The notes under the pieces: model-generated
What the model saw: the letters and a program-made list of their open reading frames with translations, nothing else
Told to the model about the DNA's origin: nothing
Database searches by the model: none
Translations under genes and position numbers: made by a program
Part shown: positions 24,350-33,434 of the stretch, piece by piece
Layout: each line of letters opens with the position of its first letter
Position numbering within the stretch: position 1 is the stretch's first letter
NCBI RefSeq assembly: GCF_013277515.1
Contig: NZ_VMNB01000001.1
Location: 18,179 to 62,896 of the forward strand
Direction of reading: 5' to 3'
DNA length: 44,718 nt
DNA from: Streptococcus sp. k-402
GTDB taxonomy: Bacteria; Bacillota; Bacilli; Lactobacillales; Streptococcaceae

Positions 24350-24865
24350 ATGTTAGAATCTAAAAAAACAACTCGATATGTATTTTATGTCTATCTGATG
24401 TTATTAACTTGGGGAATCTTATTTAAGTTTGAGACCAATCCTGAATTTATAGCATTTTTCTTAGCTCCAAGGTACATCAATTGGATTCCATTTTCAGAAC
24501 CACTAATAGTAGATGGAAAAATTGTTTTTGCTGAAATGTTATTTAATCTGATTTCCTTTATTCCATTAGGTGTTTGTTTCCCTCTGATAAAAACTAATTT
24601 ATCTAGTTTAAGAATAGTCGGGACAGGTTTCTTGATTGGTCTATTGTTTGAGTGCTTACAGTATATTTTAGCAATAGGTATAACAGATATCACGGATTTG
24701 ACTTTAAATACGCTAGGTGTTTGTGTAGGCTTACTGATTTATCAAATTTTTATAAGAGTGTTCAAATCACAGATTAGAAAATGGGTCAATATCTTAGGTA
24801 TGCTTAGCCTTGGTTTTGCTTATCTTGTTTTACTGTTACTGTTACTGCATTTAATTGGTGTTTAA
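24350..24865 (+). CDS. VanZ-like family membrane protein
   Basis: A 171-residue membrane protein of the VanZ-like family with four or five predicted helices. It contains the family's NLISFIPLGVCFPL, GLLFECLQYIL and DITDLTLNTLGVCVG motifs; the glutamate in FEC and the aspartates in the last motif are conserved. VanZ of enterococci gives teicoplanin resistance, but chromosomal homologues are of unknown function. A strong CGGAGG ribosome-binding site precedes the ATG. It sits between a purH remnant and the intact purH, as vanZ does in pneumococci. Confidence 0.85.
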   Translation: MLESKKTTRYVFYVYLMLLTWGILFKFETNPEFIAFFLAPRYINWIPFSEPLIVDGKIVFAEMLFNLISFIPLGVCFPLIKTNLSSLRIVGTGFLIGLLFECLQYILAIGITDITDLTLNTLGVCVGLLIYQIFIRVFKSQIRKWVNILGMLSLGFAYLVLLLLLLHLIGV

Positions 24866-24889
24866 CTAATGATTAAAAAGGAGAATATA

Positions 24890-26437
24890 ATGACTAAACG
24901 CGCCTTAATCAGCGTATCAGACAAAGCGGGCATTGTTGAATTTGCCCAGGAACTTAAAAAACTTGGTTGGGAGATTATCTCGACAGGTGGGACCAAGGTT
25001 GCCCTTGATACTGCTGGGGTGGACACCATTGCTATCGATGATGTGACTGGTTTTCCAGAAATGATGGACGGTCGTGTCAAGACCCTTCACCCAAATATCC
25101 ACGGTGGATTACTCGCTCGTCGTGATTTGGATAGTCACTTGGAAGCAGCCAAGGAGAACCAAATTGAGCTTATCGACCTAGTTGTGGTCAATCTTTACCC
25201 ATTTAAGGAAACCATCCTCAAACCAGATGTGACGTACGCGGATGCTGTGGAGAATATCGATATTGGGGGTCCGTCTATGCTTCGCTCAGCAGCGAAAAAT
25301 CATGCCAGCGTAACAGTTGTGGTAGATCCTGCTGACTATGCAGTGGTTTTGGACGAGTTGTCAGCCAATGGTGAAACAACTTACGAAACTCGACAACGTT
25401 TGGCAGCCAAGGTTTTCCGTCACACAGCGGCTTATGATGCCTTGATTGCAGAGTATTTCACAGCTCAAGTCGGAGAAAGCAAACCAGAAAAACTGACCTT
25501 GACCTATGATCTCAAACAAGCCATGCGTTACGGTGAGAACCCTCAACAAGACGCGGACTTCTACCAAAAAGCTTTGCCGACTGACTACTCGATTGCTTCA
25601 GCCAAACAGCTCAACGGGAAAGAATTATCATTCAATAACATCCGTGATGCTGATGCTGCTATCCGTATCATCCGTGATTTTAAAGACCGTCCAACCGTTG
25701 TGGCTCTCAAACACATGAACCCATGTGGGATTGGTCAAGCTGATAATATCGAAACAGCTTGGGACTACGCTTATAAGTCTGACCCAGTGTCTATCTTTGG
25801 TGGTATCGTTGTGCTTAACCGTGAGGTGGATGCTGCGACAGCTGAGAAGATGCATGGTGTATTCCTTGAAATCATCATTGCACCAAGCTATACGGATGAA
25901 GCGCTAGCCATTTTGACCAACAAAAAGAAAAACCTGCGTATCCTTGCCTTGCCATTTGATGCTCAAGAGGCTAGCGAAGTGGAAGCAGAATACACAGGTG
26001 TAGTTGGTGGACTTCTGGTGCAAAACCAAGATGTGGTCAAGGAAAGCCCAGCTGACTGGCAAGTGGTGACCAAACGCCAGCCAACTGAGACAGAAGCGAC
26101 AGCTCTTGAGTTTGCTTGGAAAGCTATTAAATACGTCAAATCAAACGGAATTATCGTGACCAACGACCACATGACACTTGGTGTTGGTCCAGGTCAAACT
26201 AACCGTGTGGCTTCAGTCCGTATTGCCATTGACCAAGCTAAAGACCGTCTTGACGGCGCTGTGCTTGCTTCTGATGCCTTCTTCCCATTTGCGGATAATG
26301 TGGAAGAAATCGCCAAAGCAGGTATTAAGGCTATCATCCAGCCAGGTGGGTCCGTCCGTGATCAGGAATCCATCGAAGCTGCTGACAAATACGGCTTGAC
26401 TATGGTCTTCACAGGAGTGAGACATTTTAGACATTAA
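24890..26437 (+). CDS. purH: Bifunctional AICAR formyltransferase/IMP cyclohydrolase
   Basis: A 515-residue enzyme for the last two steps to IMP. The N-terminal MGS-like cyclohydrolase domain covers about 1-195, with STGGTKVAL and [14 protein letters not shown]. The C-terminal transformylase domain has [13 protein letters not shown] [16 protein letters not shown] and the late [10 protein letters not shown] motif. AAGGAG lies just upstream of the ATG at 24890; an in-frame start seven codons earlier would include that site. A terminator follows directly, so purD has its own promoter. Confidence 0.96.
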   Translation: MTKRALISVSDKAGIVEFAQELKKLGWEIISTGGTKVALDTAGVDTIAIDDVTGFPEMMDGRVKTLHPNIHGGLLARRDLDSHLEAAKENQIELIDLVVVNLYPFKETILKPDVTYADAVENIDIGGPSMLRSAAKNHASVTVVVDPADYAVVLDELSANGETTYETRQRLAAKVFRHTAAYDALIAEYFTAQVGESKPEKLTLTYDLKQAMRYGENPQQDADFYQKALPTDYSIASAKQLNGKELSFNNIRDADAAIRIIRDFKDRPTVVALKHMNPCGIGQADNIETAWDYAYKSDPVSIFGGIVVLNREVDAATAEKMHGVFLEIIIAPSYTDEALAILTNKKKNLRILALPFDAQEASEVEAEYTGVVGGLLVQNQDVVKESPADWQVVTKRQPTETEATALEFAWKAIKYVKSNGIIVTNDHMTLGVGPGQTNRVASVRIAIDQAKDRLDGAVLASDAFFPFADNVEEIAKAGIKAIIQPGGSVRDQESIEAADKYGLTMVFTGVRHFRH

Positions 26438-26445
26438 GAACGTTA

Positions 26446-26475
26446 AAGGGAAGAAAACAGTTTCTTTCCTTTTTT
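26446..26475 (+). terminator. Rho-independent terminator after purH
   Basis: AAGGGAAGAAA (26446-26456) and TTTCTTTCCTT (26461-26471) form an 11-bp stem with one wobble and a four-base loop, followed by T residues. Confidence 0.85.
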
Positions 26476-26517
26476 GCGTAAAAATGCGGAATGAAACAAG
26501 ATTAAAACGAACGTTTG

Positions 26518-26526
26518 TGATATAAT
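26518..26526 (+). promoter_or_regulatory. Extended -10 promoter of purD
   Basis: TGATATAAT combines a TGN extension with a perfect -10 (26521-26526), 33 bases before the purD start. No good -35 is present. ACGAACGTTTG immediately upstream loosely resembles a PurBox core, with several mismatches. Confidence 0.6.
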
Positions 26527-26558
26527 ATTAGTAAATAATTCGCAAAAGAGGTTGTAAG

Positions 26559-27824
26559 ATGAAGCTGTTAGTTGTCGGTTCGGGTGGTCGTGAACATGCG
26601 ATTGCTAAGAAGTTGCTTGAGTCAAAAGACGTTGAAAAAGTATTTGTAGCTCCTGGGAATGATGGGATGACTCTTGATAGTTTGGAATTGGTAAATATCT
26701 CTATTTCCGAACATTCTGAATTGATTGAGTTTGTAAAAGCCAACGATATTGCTTGGTCATTTATCGGGCCAGATGACGCCCTTGCGGCTGGTATCGTGGA
26801 TGATTTCCATGCAGCTGGTCTCAAAGCCTTTGGTCCGACAAGATTGGCAGCTGAGCTGGAGTGGTCCAAGGATTTTGCTAAGGAAATCATGGTCAAATAT
26901 GGCGTTCCGACAGCAGTCTATGGCACATTCTCGGATTTTGAGGAAGCCAAGGCCTATATCGAAAAGCAGGGGGCTCCTATCGTGGTCAAGGCGGATGGCT
27001 TGGCGCTTGGGAAGGGTGTTGTTGTTGCAGAGACGGTTGAGCAAGCGGTCGAAGCAGCTCATGAGATGCTCTTGGACAATAAATTTGGTGACTCAGGTGC
27101 GCGTGTAGTTATTGAGGAATTCCTTGATGGGGAGGAGTTCTCCCTCTTTGCCTTTGTCAATGGGGACAAGTTCTACATTATGCCAACAGCTCAGGACCAC
27201 AAACGTGCCTATGATGGCGACAAGGGCCCTAACACAGGTGGCATGGGTGCCTATGCACCAGTTCCACACTTGACACAGAATGTAGTTGATACGGCAGTGG
27301 AGACTATTGTCAAGCCAGTCCTTGAAGGGATGATTAAAGAAGGTCGTCCTTATCTGGGAGTTCTTTACGCAGGTCTTATCTTGACAGCTGACGGTCCGAA
27401 AGTCATCGAGTTCAATGCTCGTTTTGGAGATCCCGAAACTCAGATTATCTTGCCTCGTTTGACATCTGACTTTGCACAAAATATTACTGACATTTTAGAT
27501 GGCAAGGAGCCGAAGATCACATGGCTGGACAAGGGTGTGACTCTGGGTGTGGTTGTCGCATCCAACGGTTATCCGCTAGACTATGAAAAAGGTGTCAAGT
27601 TGCCAGCCAAAACCGATGGCGACATTATCACCTACTATGCTGGGGCTAAGTTTGCGGAAAATAGCAGAGCGCTGCTCTCAAACGGCGGACGAGTTTATAT
27701 GCTCGTTACCACAGCAGACACCGTCAAAGAAGCCCAAGACACCATCTACAGCGAACTCAACACACAAAACACAGAAGGTCTCTTCTACCGAACAGATATC
27801 GGAAGCAAGGCGGTAAAAGATTAA
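26559..27824 (+). CDS. purD: Phosphoribosylamine-glycine ligase
   Basis: A 421-residue GAR synthetase of the ATP-grasp superfamily. KLLVVGSGGREHAI is the N-terminal signature. The ATP-grasp core includes VVKADGLALGKGV, EEFLDGEEFSLF and EFNARFGDPETQ. It acts on phosphoribosylamine made by PurF. It starts a second purine transcription unit, and about 400 bases of structured DNA separate it from purE. Confidence 0.96.
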   Translation: MKLLVVGSGGREHAIAKKLLESKDVEKVFVAPGNDGMTLDSLELVNISISEHSELIEFVKANDIAWSFIGPDDALAAGIVDDFHAAGLKAFGPTRLAAELEWSKDFAKEIMVKYGVPTAVYGTFSDFEEAKAYIEKQGAPIVVKADGLALGKGVVVAETVEQAVEAAHEMLLDNKFGDSGARVVIEEFLDGEEFSLFAFVNGDKFYIMPTAQDHKRAYDGDKGPNTGGMGAYAPVPHLTQNVVDTAVETIVKPVLEGMIKEGRPYLGVLYAGLILTADGPKVIEFNARFGDPETQIILPRLTSDFAQNITDILDGKEPKITWLDKGVTLGVVVASNGYPLDYEKGVKLPAKTDGDIITYYAGAKFAENSRALLSNGGRVYMLVTTADTVKEAQDTIYSELNTQNTEGLFYRTDIGSKAVKD

Positions 27825-27843
27825 CAGGTACTAAATTTGTCAT

Positions 27844-28000
27844 GGTGAGCGAAAGCGAACCAAAATAGAATAATCGTCGCAGTAGTGGAACTCCTAGTAG
27901 CTTTGCTACTAGGAGCGGAAAACTGGAGACCTAGGCTCCAGTTTTAGTAATGGAACGCCATAGGCGGTCGCTTACGTCCGCACTACATTAGACGATTATT
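27844..28000 (+). ncRNA. Structured RNA-like element 1 upstream of purE (multibranched, tandem with element 2)
   Basis: Outer helix P1: AATAATCGTC (27869-27878) with GACGATTATT (27991-28000). After bulges, P2: GTAGTG (27882-27887) with CACTAC (27981-27986). Inside lie hairpin P3, CTCCTAGTAGC/GCTACTAGGAG (27891-27915), and hairpin P4, AAAACTGGAG/CTCCAGTTTT (27919-27945) with loop ACCTAGG. A smaller CGCC/GGCG hairpin follows. A 5' hairpin P0 (27844-27861) has a GAAA tetraloop and tandem G.A mismatches. The same architecture, with compensating base changes, recurs in element 2. No known riboswitch or ribozyme was recognised; function is unknown. Confidence 0.6.
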
Positions 28001-28045
28001 AAAAAGAAAAATAAAAATTCACAAAATACGTTAATGGTCGTGTGG

Positions 28046-28210
28046 TTTGCGAGCGTTAGCGAGCTAATATAGAACAATCACCGCTGTTGTGAAAGAACGA
28101 TTGAATGACAATCCAATCGTTCAGGGAAATTGGAAGACCTTGGGCTTCCGATTTAGGCATGAGACACTTTTGATGGCTGCTGCCGTCCCTCACAACCTAA
28201 GGTGATTGTT
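28046..28210 (+). ncRNA. Structured RNA-like element 2 upstream of purE (homologue of element 1)
   Basis: P1: AACAATCACC (28073-28082) with GGTGATTGTT (28201-28210). P2: GTTGTGA (28086-28092) with TCACAAC (28190-28196). P3: GAACGATTG/CAATCGTTC (28095-28122). P4: AAATTGGAAG/CTTCCGATTT (28127-28154) with loop ACCTTGGG. The 5' hairpin P0 (28046-28067) again has tandem G.A mismatches and a GTTA loop. The shared single-stranded string ATAGAA precedes P1 in both elements. The 3' arm of P1 ends 24 bases before the purE ATG, so the fold could affect purE translation. No intrinsic terminator is present. Confidence 0.6.
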
Positions 28211-28234
28211 GAAAAAGAGGAAAAAGGAGAAGAA

Positions 28235-28723
28235 ATGAAACCCGTAATTTCCATTATCATGGGCTCAAAATCTGACTGGGCAACCATGCAAAAAACAGCA
28301 GAAGTCCTAGACCGCTTCAGTGTAGCCTACGAAAAGAAGGTTGTCTCTGCCCACCGTACACCAGACCTCATGTTCCAACATGCGGAGGAAGCACGTAGTC
28401 GCGGTGTCAAGGTTATCATCGCAGGTGCTGGAGGTGCAGCCCATTTGCCAGGCATGGTCGCAGCTAAAACAACCCTTCCAGTCATTGGTGTGCCTGTCAA
28501 ATCACATGAGCTTAGTGGCGTGGACTCACTCTACTCTATCGTTCAGATGCCGGGTGGGGTGCCTGTTGCGACCATGGCTATCGGTGAAGCTGGTGCGACA
28601 AATGCGGCTCTCTTTGCCCTCCGTCTCCTTTCAGTAGAGGATCAGGCTATCGCGACAGCTTTAGCAGATTTCGCAGAAGAGCAAGGAAAAATCGCAGAGG
28701 AGTCTACAAATGAGCTCATCTAA
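28235..28723 (+). CDS. purE: N5-carboxyaminoimidazole ribonucleotide mutase
   Basis: A 162-residue class I PurE that moves the carboxylate of N5-CAIR to give [17 protein letters not shown] and SAHRTPDLM are the substrate-binding motifs, with [14 protein letters not shown] in the middle. AAGGAG (28223-28228) fixes the ATG at 28235; an upstream extension would run into the structured element. The stop overlaps purK by 14 bases, matching their sequential reactions. Confidence 0.96.
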   Translation: MKPVISIIMGSKSDWATMQKTAEVLDRFSVAYEKKVVSAHRTPDLMFQHAEEARSRGVKVIIAGAGGAAHLPGMVAAKTTLPVIGVPVKSHELSGVDSLYSIVQMPGGVPVATMAIGEAGATNAALFALRLLSVEDQAIATALADFAEEQGKIAEESTNELI

Positions 28724-29783
28724 AACAATCGGAATTATAGGTGGCGGCCAGCTGGGTCAGATGATGGCTATTTCTGCTATCTACATGGGGCACAAGGTTA
28801 TCGCGCTGGATCCTGCGGCTGATTGCCCAGCCTCTCGCGTAGCGGAAATCATTGTGGCGCCTTATAATGACGTGGATGCTCTGCGTCAGTTGGCTGAGCG
28901 TTGCGATGTCCTCACCTATGAGTTTGAAAATGTCGATGCCGACGGTTTGGATGCTGTCATCAAGGATGGACAACTCCCTCAAGGGACAGACCTGCTCCGT
29001 ATTTCTCAAAATCGCATTTTTGAAAAGGACTTTCTCTCAAACAAGGCTCAAGTCACTGTAGCACCTTACAAGGTTGTGACCTCAAGCCAAGATTTGGCAA
29101 ATATGGACCTATCGAAAAACTATGTCCTCAAGACTGCGACTGGTGGCTATGATGGCCATGGACAAAAGGTCATTCGCTCAGAAGCAGACTTGGCAGAAGC
29201 CTATGCGTTAGCTGACTCATCGGACTGTGTTTTGGAAGAATTTGTCAACTTTGACCTTGAAATCTCTGTTATCGTTTCTGGAAATGGCAAGGATGTGACG
29301 GTTTTTCCCGTTCAGGAAAATATCCACCGTAACAACATTCTTTCGAAAACCATTGTCCCAGCTCGCATTTCAGAAAGTCTGTCTGATAAAGCCAAAGCAA
29401 TGGCAGTGCGAATTGCTGAACAACTTAAGCTATCTGGAACGCTCTGTGTGGAAATGTTTGCGACAGCTGATGATATTATTGTCAATGAGATTGCTCCACG
29501 TCCACACAACTCAGGGCACTACTCAATCGAAGCTTGCGACTTCTCCCAGTTTGATACCCACATTTTGGGTGTTCTGGGAGCACAGTTGCCAACTATCAAA
29601 TTACATGCTCCAGCCGTTATGCTTAATGTCCTCGGCCAGCATGTCGAGGCCGCTGAAAAGTATGTCGCAGAAAATCCAAGCGTCCACCTCCACATGTATG
29701 GTAAAATAGAAGCGAAGCACAACCGCAAGATGGGACATGTGACTTTGATTAGTGATGTGCCGGATAGTGTGGATGAGTTTTAG
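28710..29783 (+). CDS. purK: N5-carboxyaminoimidazole ribonucleotide synthase, slightly short at the C-terminus
   Basis: A 357-residue ATP-grasp enzyme that makes N5-CAIR from AIR, bicarbonate and [16 protein letters not shown] is the N-terminal signature, and [14 protein letters not shown] and [13 protein letters not shown] are ATP-grasp and substrate motifs. The protein ends [10 protein letters not shown]. From memory, pneumococcal PurK continues a few residues further and is about 363 long, so the last half-dozen residues appear to be lost. The break lies 26 bases before a foreign-looking defence gene, which suggests the insertion replaced the true end. Activity is probably unaffected. Confidence 0.93.
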   Translation: MSSSKTIGIIGGGQLGQMMAISAIYMGHKVIALDPAADCPASRVAEIIVAPYNDVDALRQLAERCDVLTYEFENVDADGLDAVIKDGQLPQGTDLLRISQNRIFEKDFLSNKAQVTVAPYKVVTSSQDLANMDLSKNYVLKTATGGYDGHGQKVIRSEADLAEAYALADSSDCVLEEFVNFDLEISVIVSGNGKDVTVFPVQENIHRNNILSKTIVPARISESLSDKAKAMAVRIAEQLKLSGTLCVEMFATADDIIVNEIAPRPHNSGHYSIEACDFSQFDTHILGVLGAQLPTIKLHAPAVMLNVLGQHVEAAEKYVAENPSVHLHMYGKIEAKHNRKMGHVTLISDVPDSVDEF

Positions 29784-29809
29784 AAAATATTTATTGGAGA
29801 TAAGAAACA

Positions 29810-31519
29810 ATGGCAACAAATATTCAGATAAACCGTATAAAAAGTAAGTTGAAAAAAATGTTCAAGAATAGTATAAATATGGAGAATGTTAAGGTTCTTC
29901 CAGGATCAGATGATTATGAAAAAATGTGGCATAGCAGAGCATATGCTGCATATTCAACATTTTTAATTGGTTCAGAAAACGTTGAGGATGCAGTTGGATC
30001 AGTTACTGATGGTTTTGGTGATAATGGTATAGATGCTATTTTTAATGATAAGAATAAAAAAATTCTGTATTTTATACAAACAAAATTTAGTAATGAAGCG
30101 AGTGGTTCTATTTCGGAAGGTGATACTTTAAAATTTATTAAAGGTGTAAAAAGGATATTGAATCTTGATTTTTCAAATTTTAATGATTTGATATATGCGA
30201 AGGCAACAGAGATAGAAGAAGCTCTCTCCGATTTTGATTACCGTCTAGAAATTGTAGTTTCGATCTCTTCAAATCAGAAGCTTTCGAATAATAGTCAAGA
30301 GGTGATTGATGATTTTCTAAAAGATACGAATTCTGATGGTAGTGATGAATTAGTAACATTCAGATTGATACAGCTTAATGATGTTTACTCTCATATGGCT
30401 AATCAGGGAGTGGCCCCAAATATTGATTTAGAGAATGTAACATTACATAACTGGGGATCACCCACACTGTCTAATGATAACTATAGGGTATATTATGGCT
30501 GGATGTCTGCTGTTGATATTGTAAATTGGCGAGAGCAGTATGGAGATAAAATCTTTGAAAATAATATTAGAAATTTCAAGCAAAATACAGATGTTAATAA
30601 AGGTATACTCCAAGTATTGAGAGAGGAACCTCAGAATTTTTACCTTTATAATAATGGTATTAAAATTATTTCAGAGAGAGGGGAAAAATTATTGAAGGGT
30701 GCATCAACAAATGATTATACTACATTAAAATTAGTTGGAGCAAGTATAATAAATGGTGCTCAAACAACAGGATCATTATACGAAGCATATAAAGCGGAAG
30801 ATATTGATTTAACTAATGTTATAGTGCAAGTACAAATTATTATTTTAGGAGATGATGTTGATAACTTAGGACAAACAATTACTAAACTGTCTAATACTCA
30901 AAATAGAATAGAGAATAAAGATTTTGCAGCACAAGATAGCGAACAAAAAAGATTGATGAAAGATCTATCTATAGATGGTAAAAAATATGTTTACAGACAA
31001 GGAGTAGAGCTCCCGGATCCTTCAGAAGGATGTGATTTAGATAGTGCTACTGTAGCTTTAGGATGCTATTTAGATGATCTTGCTATTTCAACGCAACTAA
31101 AACGAGCATATGGTAGTATCTTTGACAATATTAATAAACCACCATATAAGCATATTTTTAATTCTGGTACATCTGCTTATAAATTGTGGAATTGTGTAGA
31201 GGTATATAGAAAATTACAACAGGTAGAATTTGCATATCAACAAGATCCACAAAATCAGTCAAGTAAATTAATTTCAATTCATGGCAATAGATTTATACTT
31301 CATCTTATTTTTCAAGAGTTAAAGAAAAATAAAAATCTAAACTTTGAAGATACCTATATTAAAATGAAGGAGTTACCAGATTTAGAAAAAGAGTATAATC
31401 AATTAATTAAGAAATTAATAATTGCAAAAGAAAAATTATACCCAGATGCATATCCAGCAAATCTATTTAAAAATACAAAGAGAACAAAGGAATTAGCAGA
31501 GTGTATTTACTTGCTTTAA
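29810..31519 (+). CDS. AIPR-family abortive phage infection protein
   Basis: A 569-residue protein of the AIPR family (abortive infection phage resistance, PF10592). The N-terminal part has a PD-(D/E)xK-like nuclease pattern, D75 in GDNGIDAIF followed by Q90-x-K92 in YFIQTKF. The AIPR core follows: NNIRNFKQNTDVNKGI, FYLYNNGIKI, IINGAQTTGSLYEAY and KLSNTQNRIENKDF. The gene is conspicuously AT-rich compared with its purine neighbours and has a GGAG ribosome-binding site about ten bases before the ATG. It stands alone, with no methylase or partner nearby. It is probably a horizontally acquired anti-phage gene; nuclease action is inferred. Confidence 0.85.
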   Translation: MATNIQINRIKSKLKKMFKNSINMENVKVLPGSDDYEKMWHSRAYAAYSTFLIGSENVEDAVGSVTDGFGDNGIDAIFNDKNKKILYFIQTKFSNEASGSISEGDTLKFIKGVKRILNLDFSNFNDLIYAKATEIEEALSDFDYRLEIVVSISSNQKLSNNSQEVIDDFLKDTNSDGSDELVTFRLIQLNDVYSHMANQGVAPNIDLENVTLHNWGSPTLSNDNYRVYYGWMSAVDIVNWREQYGDKIFENNIRNFKQNTDVNKGILQVLREEPQNFYLYNNGIKIISERGEKLLKGASTNDYTTLKLVGASIINGAQTTGSLYEAYKAEDIDLTNVIVQVQIIILGDDVDNLGQTITKLSNTQNRIENKDFAAQDSEQKRLMKDLSIDGKKYVYRQGVELPDPSEGCDLDSATVALGCYLDDLAISTQLKRAYGSIFDNINKPPYKHIFNSGTSAYKLWNCVEVYRKLQQVEFAYQQDPQNQSSKLISIHGNRFILHLIFQELKKNKNLNFEDTYIKMKELPDLEKEYNQLIKKLIIAKEKLYPDAYPANLFKNTKRTKELAECIYLL

Positions 31520-31647
31520 GGGAAATAAGAAAAGTTATTAGTATCCAAGCAATTGATCTTATATACCCAGTTTAGACAGAAAAAAGAAAGGAACAAGGGT
31601 ACCGTATTTCCTAAACTGAATACGGACTATGGACTTGATTAATTCCT

Positions 31648-31875
31648 ATGATACAAATTATCGTTAACGCTTTTGTTGAAAAGGATAAGACTGGAGCAGT
31701 CGTGGAAGTCTTGTATGCTAGTGCTGATCAAGATAAGGTACAAGCTAAATATAAAGAACTAACTGCACAATACCCTGAAAACTATTTAGCTATCTATAGT
31801 TTACCGCTGGATATGGATTTGAATACATTAGATCACTATCCATCTGTGTTTATTGGAAAAGAGGAGTTTGAGTAG
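31648..31875 (+). CDS. Small conserved hypothetical protein
   Basis: A 75-residue acidic soluble protein with alternating strand and helix character (MIQIIVNAFVEKDKTGAVVEV...). No domain was recognised. A similar ORF sits at this position before purB in pneumococci. No clear Shine-Dalgarno site precedes the ATG. The 128 bases upstream hold an inverted repeat, CCGTATT pairing with AATACGG around a ten-base loop. Confidence 0.65.
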   Translation: MIQIIVNAFVEKDKTGAVVEVLYASADQDKVQAKYKELTAQYPENYLAIYSLPLDMDLNTLDHYPSVFIGKEEFE

Positions 31876-31938
31876 AAATCTTGTTTTACCTAGATAACTT
31901 ATTCCTAACAGCTTACGAAGAAAGGAAAAATTAACAAT

Positions 31939-33234
31939 ATGATCGACCGTTACTCTCGCCCGGAGATGGCGAACATTTGGAGTGAAGAAAATAAATACCG
32001 TGCTTGGCTTGAGGTAGAAATCCTCGCTGATGAGGCATGGGCTGAGTTGGGGGAAATCCCTAAGGAAGATGTAGCTTTGATTCGTGAAAAGGCGGACTTT
32101 GACATCGACCGTATTTTGGAGATTGAGCAAGAGACTCGCCACGATGTGGTTGCCTTCACACGTGCGGTTTCTGAGACTCTTGGTGAAGAGCGCAAGTGGG
32201 TTCACTATGGTTTGACTTCTACCGACGTGGTGGATACGGCCTACGGTTACCTCTACAAGCAGGCCAACGATATCATCCGTCGTGACCTTGAAAACTTTAC
32301 CAACATCATCGCTGACAAGGCTAAGGAACACAAGTTCACCATCATGATGGGGCGTACCCACGGTGTGCATGCTGAGCCGACGACTTTTGGTCTTAAATTG
32401 GCGACTTGGTACAGCGAAATGAAGCGCAACATCGAGCGTTTCGAGCATGCGGCTACTGGTGTGGAAGCTGGTAAAATCTCTGGTGCGGTTGGTAACTTTG
32501 CCAACATCCCACCATTCGTTGAGCAATACGTCTGCGACAAATTGGGTATCCGTGCCCAAGAAATCTCAACACAGGTCCTTCCTCGTGACCTTCACGCTGA
32601 GTACTTTGCGGTTCTTGCCAGCATCGCGACTTCTATCGAGCGTATGGCGACTGAGATTCGTGGTTTGCAAAAATCAGAACAACGAGAAGTAGAAGAATTT
32701 TTTGCTAAAGGGCAAAAAGGATCTTCAGCAATGCCTCACAAACGCAACCCAATCGGTTCTGAAAATATGACAGGTCTTGCGCGTGTTATCCGTGGTCATA
32801 TGATTACAGCTTATGAAAACGTGGCTCTCTGGCACGAACGCGACATTTCCCACTCATCAGCTGAGCGTATCATCACACCTGATACGACCATTTTGATTGA
32901 CTACATGCTCAACCGTTTTGGAAATATCGTCAAGAACTTGACAGTCTTCCCAGAAAACATGATTCGCAACATGAACTCGACTTTTGGTCTAATCTTCAGC
33001 CAACGTGCCATGTTGACCTTGATTGAAAAAGGCATGACTCGTGAGCAGGCTTATGACTTGGTACAACCAAAAACAGCCTATTCTTGGGATAATCAAGTGG
33101 ACTTCAAACCACTTCTTGAAGCAGATCCAGAAGTAACATCTCGCCTCACACAAGAAGAAATCGACGAAATCTTCAACCCTCTTTACTACACCAAACGAGT
33201 AGATGATATTTTTGAACGTCTTGGATTAGGATAA
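31939..33234 (+). CDS. purB: Adenylosuccinate lyase
   Basis: A 431-residue lyase of the fumarase/aspartase superfamily. It acts twice, releasing fumarate from SAICAR on the way to IMP and from adenylosuccinate on the way to [18 protein letters not shown] is the superfamily signature with the mobile catalytic loop, and [14 protein letters not shown] and TSTDVVDTA carry further catalytic residues. AAAGGA lies upstream of the ATG. A strong terminator follows, ending the purine region. Confidence 0.96.
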   Translation: MIDRYSRPEMANIWSEENKYRAWLEVEILADEAWAELGEIPKEDVALIREKADFDIDRILEIEQETRHDVVAFTRAVSETLGEERKWVHYGLTSTDVVDTAYGYLYKQANDIIRRDLENFTNIIADKAKEHKFTIMMGRTHGVHAEPTTFGLKLATWYSEMKRNIERFEHAATGVEAGKISGAVGNFANIPPFVEQYVCDKLGIRAQEISTQVLPRDLHAEYFAVLASIATSIERMATEIRGLQKSEQREVEEFFAKGQKGSSAMPHKRNPIGSENMTGLARVIRGHMITAYENVALWHERDISHSSAERIITPDTTILIDYMLNRFGNIVKNLTVFPENMIRNMNSTFGLIFSQRAMLTLIEKGMTREQAYDLVQPKTAYSWDNQVDFKPLLEADPEVTSRLTQEEIDEIFNPLYYTKRVDDIFERLGLG

Positions 33235-33242
33235 TTAGAATA

Positions 33243-33301
33243 AAAATCGAAGTTCTATTACTCTATTTACTGGAGTAGCAGAACTTCGATTTTTCTTTTT
33301 T
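33243..33301 (+). terminator. Strong rho-independent terminator after purB
   Basis: AAAATCGAAGTTCT (33243-33256) pairs perfectly with AGAACTTCGATTTT (33280-33293). The inner TACTC/GAGTA extends the stem, and a long T-rich tail follows. Confidence 0.93.
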
Positions 33302-33401
33302 ATAAAAAGATTCCCAATATTTTAGTGAAATTTAAACAAATTTAATCTATCTTAATTTACATATAGAAAATATACTTTTAATGTCATATAATAAGCATAG
33401 A

Positions 33402-33434
33402 AAAAGCCCAAGCGATTAGGCTCAGGCTTTCTTC
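33402..33434 (-). terminator. Rho-independent terminator of the GntR gene
   Basis: Read on the minus strand, AAGCC...AGC pairs with GCT...GGCTT around a short loop and is followed by TTTTTC. It lies directly after the stop codon of the regulator gene. Confidence 0.7.

Noticed and set aside
27844..28000. Element 1 as a simple rho-independent terminator after purD
   Set aside because: The hairpins are not followed by T tracts, and the element is multibranched with a covarying second copy.
27844..28210. Known riboswitch (ZTP/pfl, guanine, PRPP) upstream of purE
   Set aside because: None of the conserved core sequences of those classes is present, although the pathway would suit them.
31828..32559. 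243-codon open frame on the minus strand over purB
   Set aside because: It lies entirely antisense to purB and the small upstream gene, and the translated sequence has no protein-like features.
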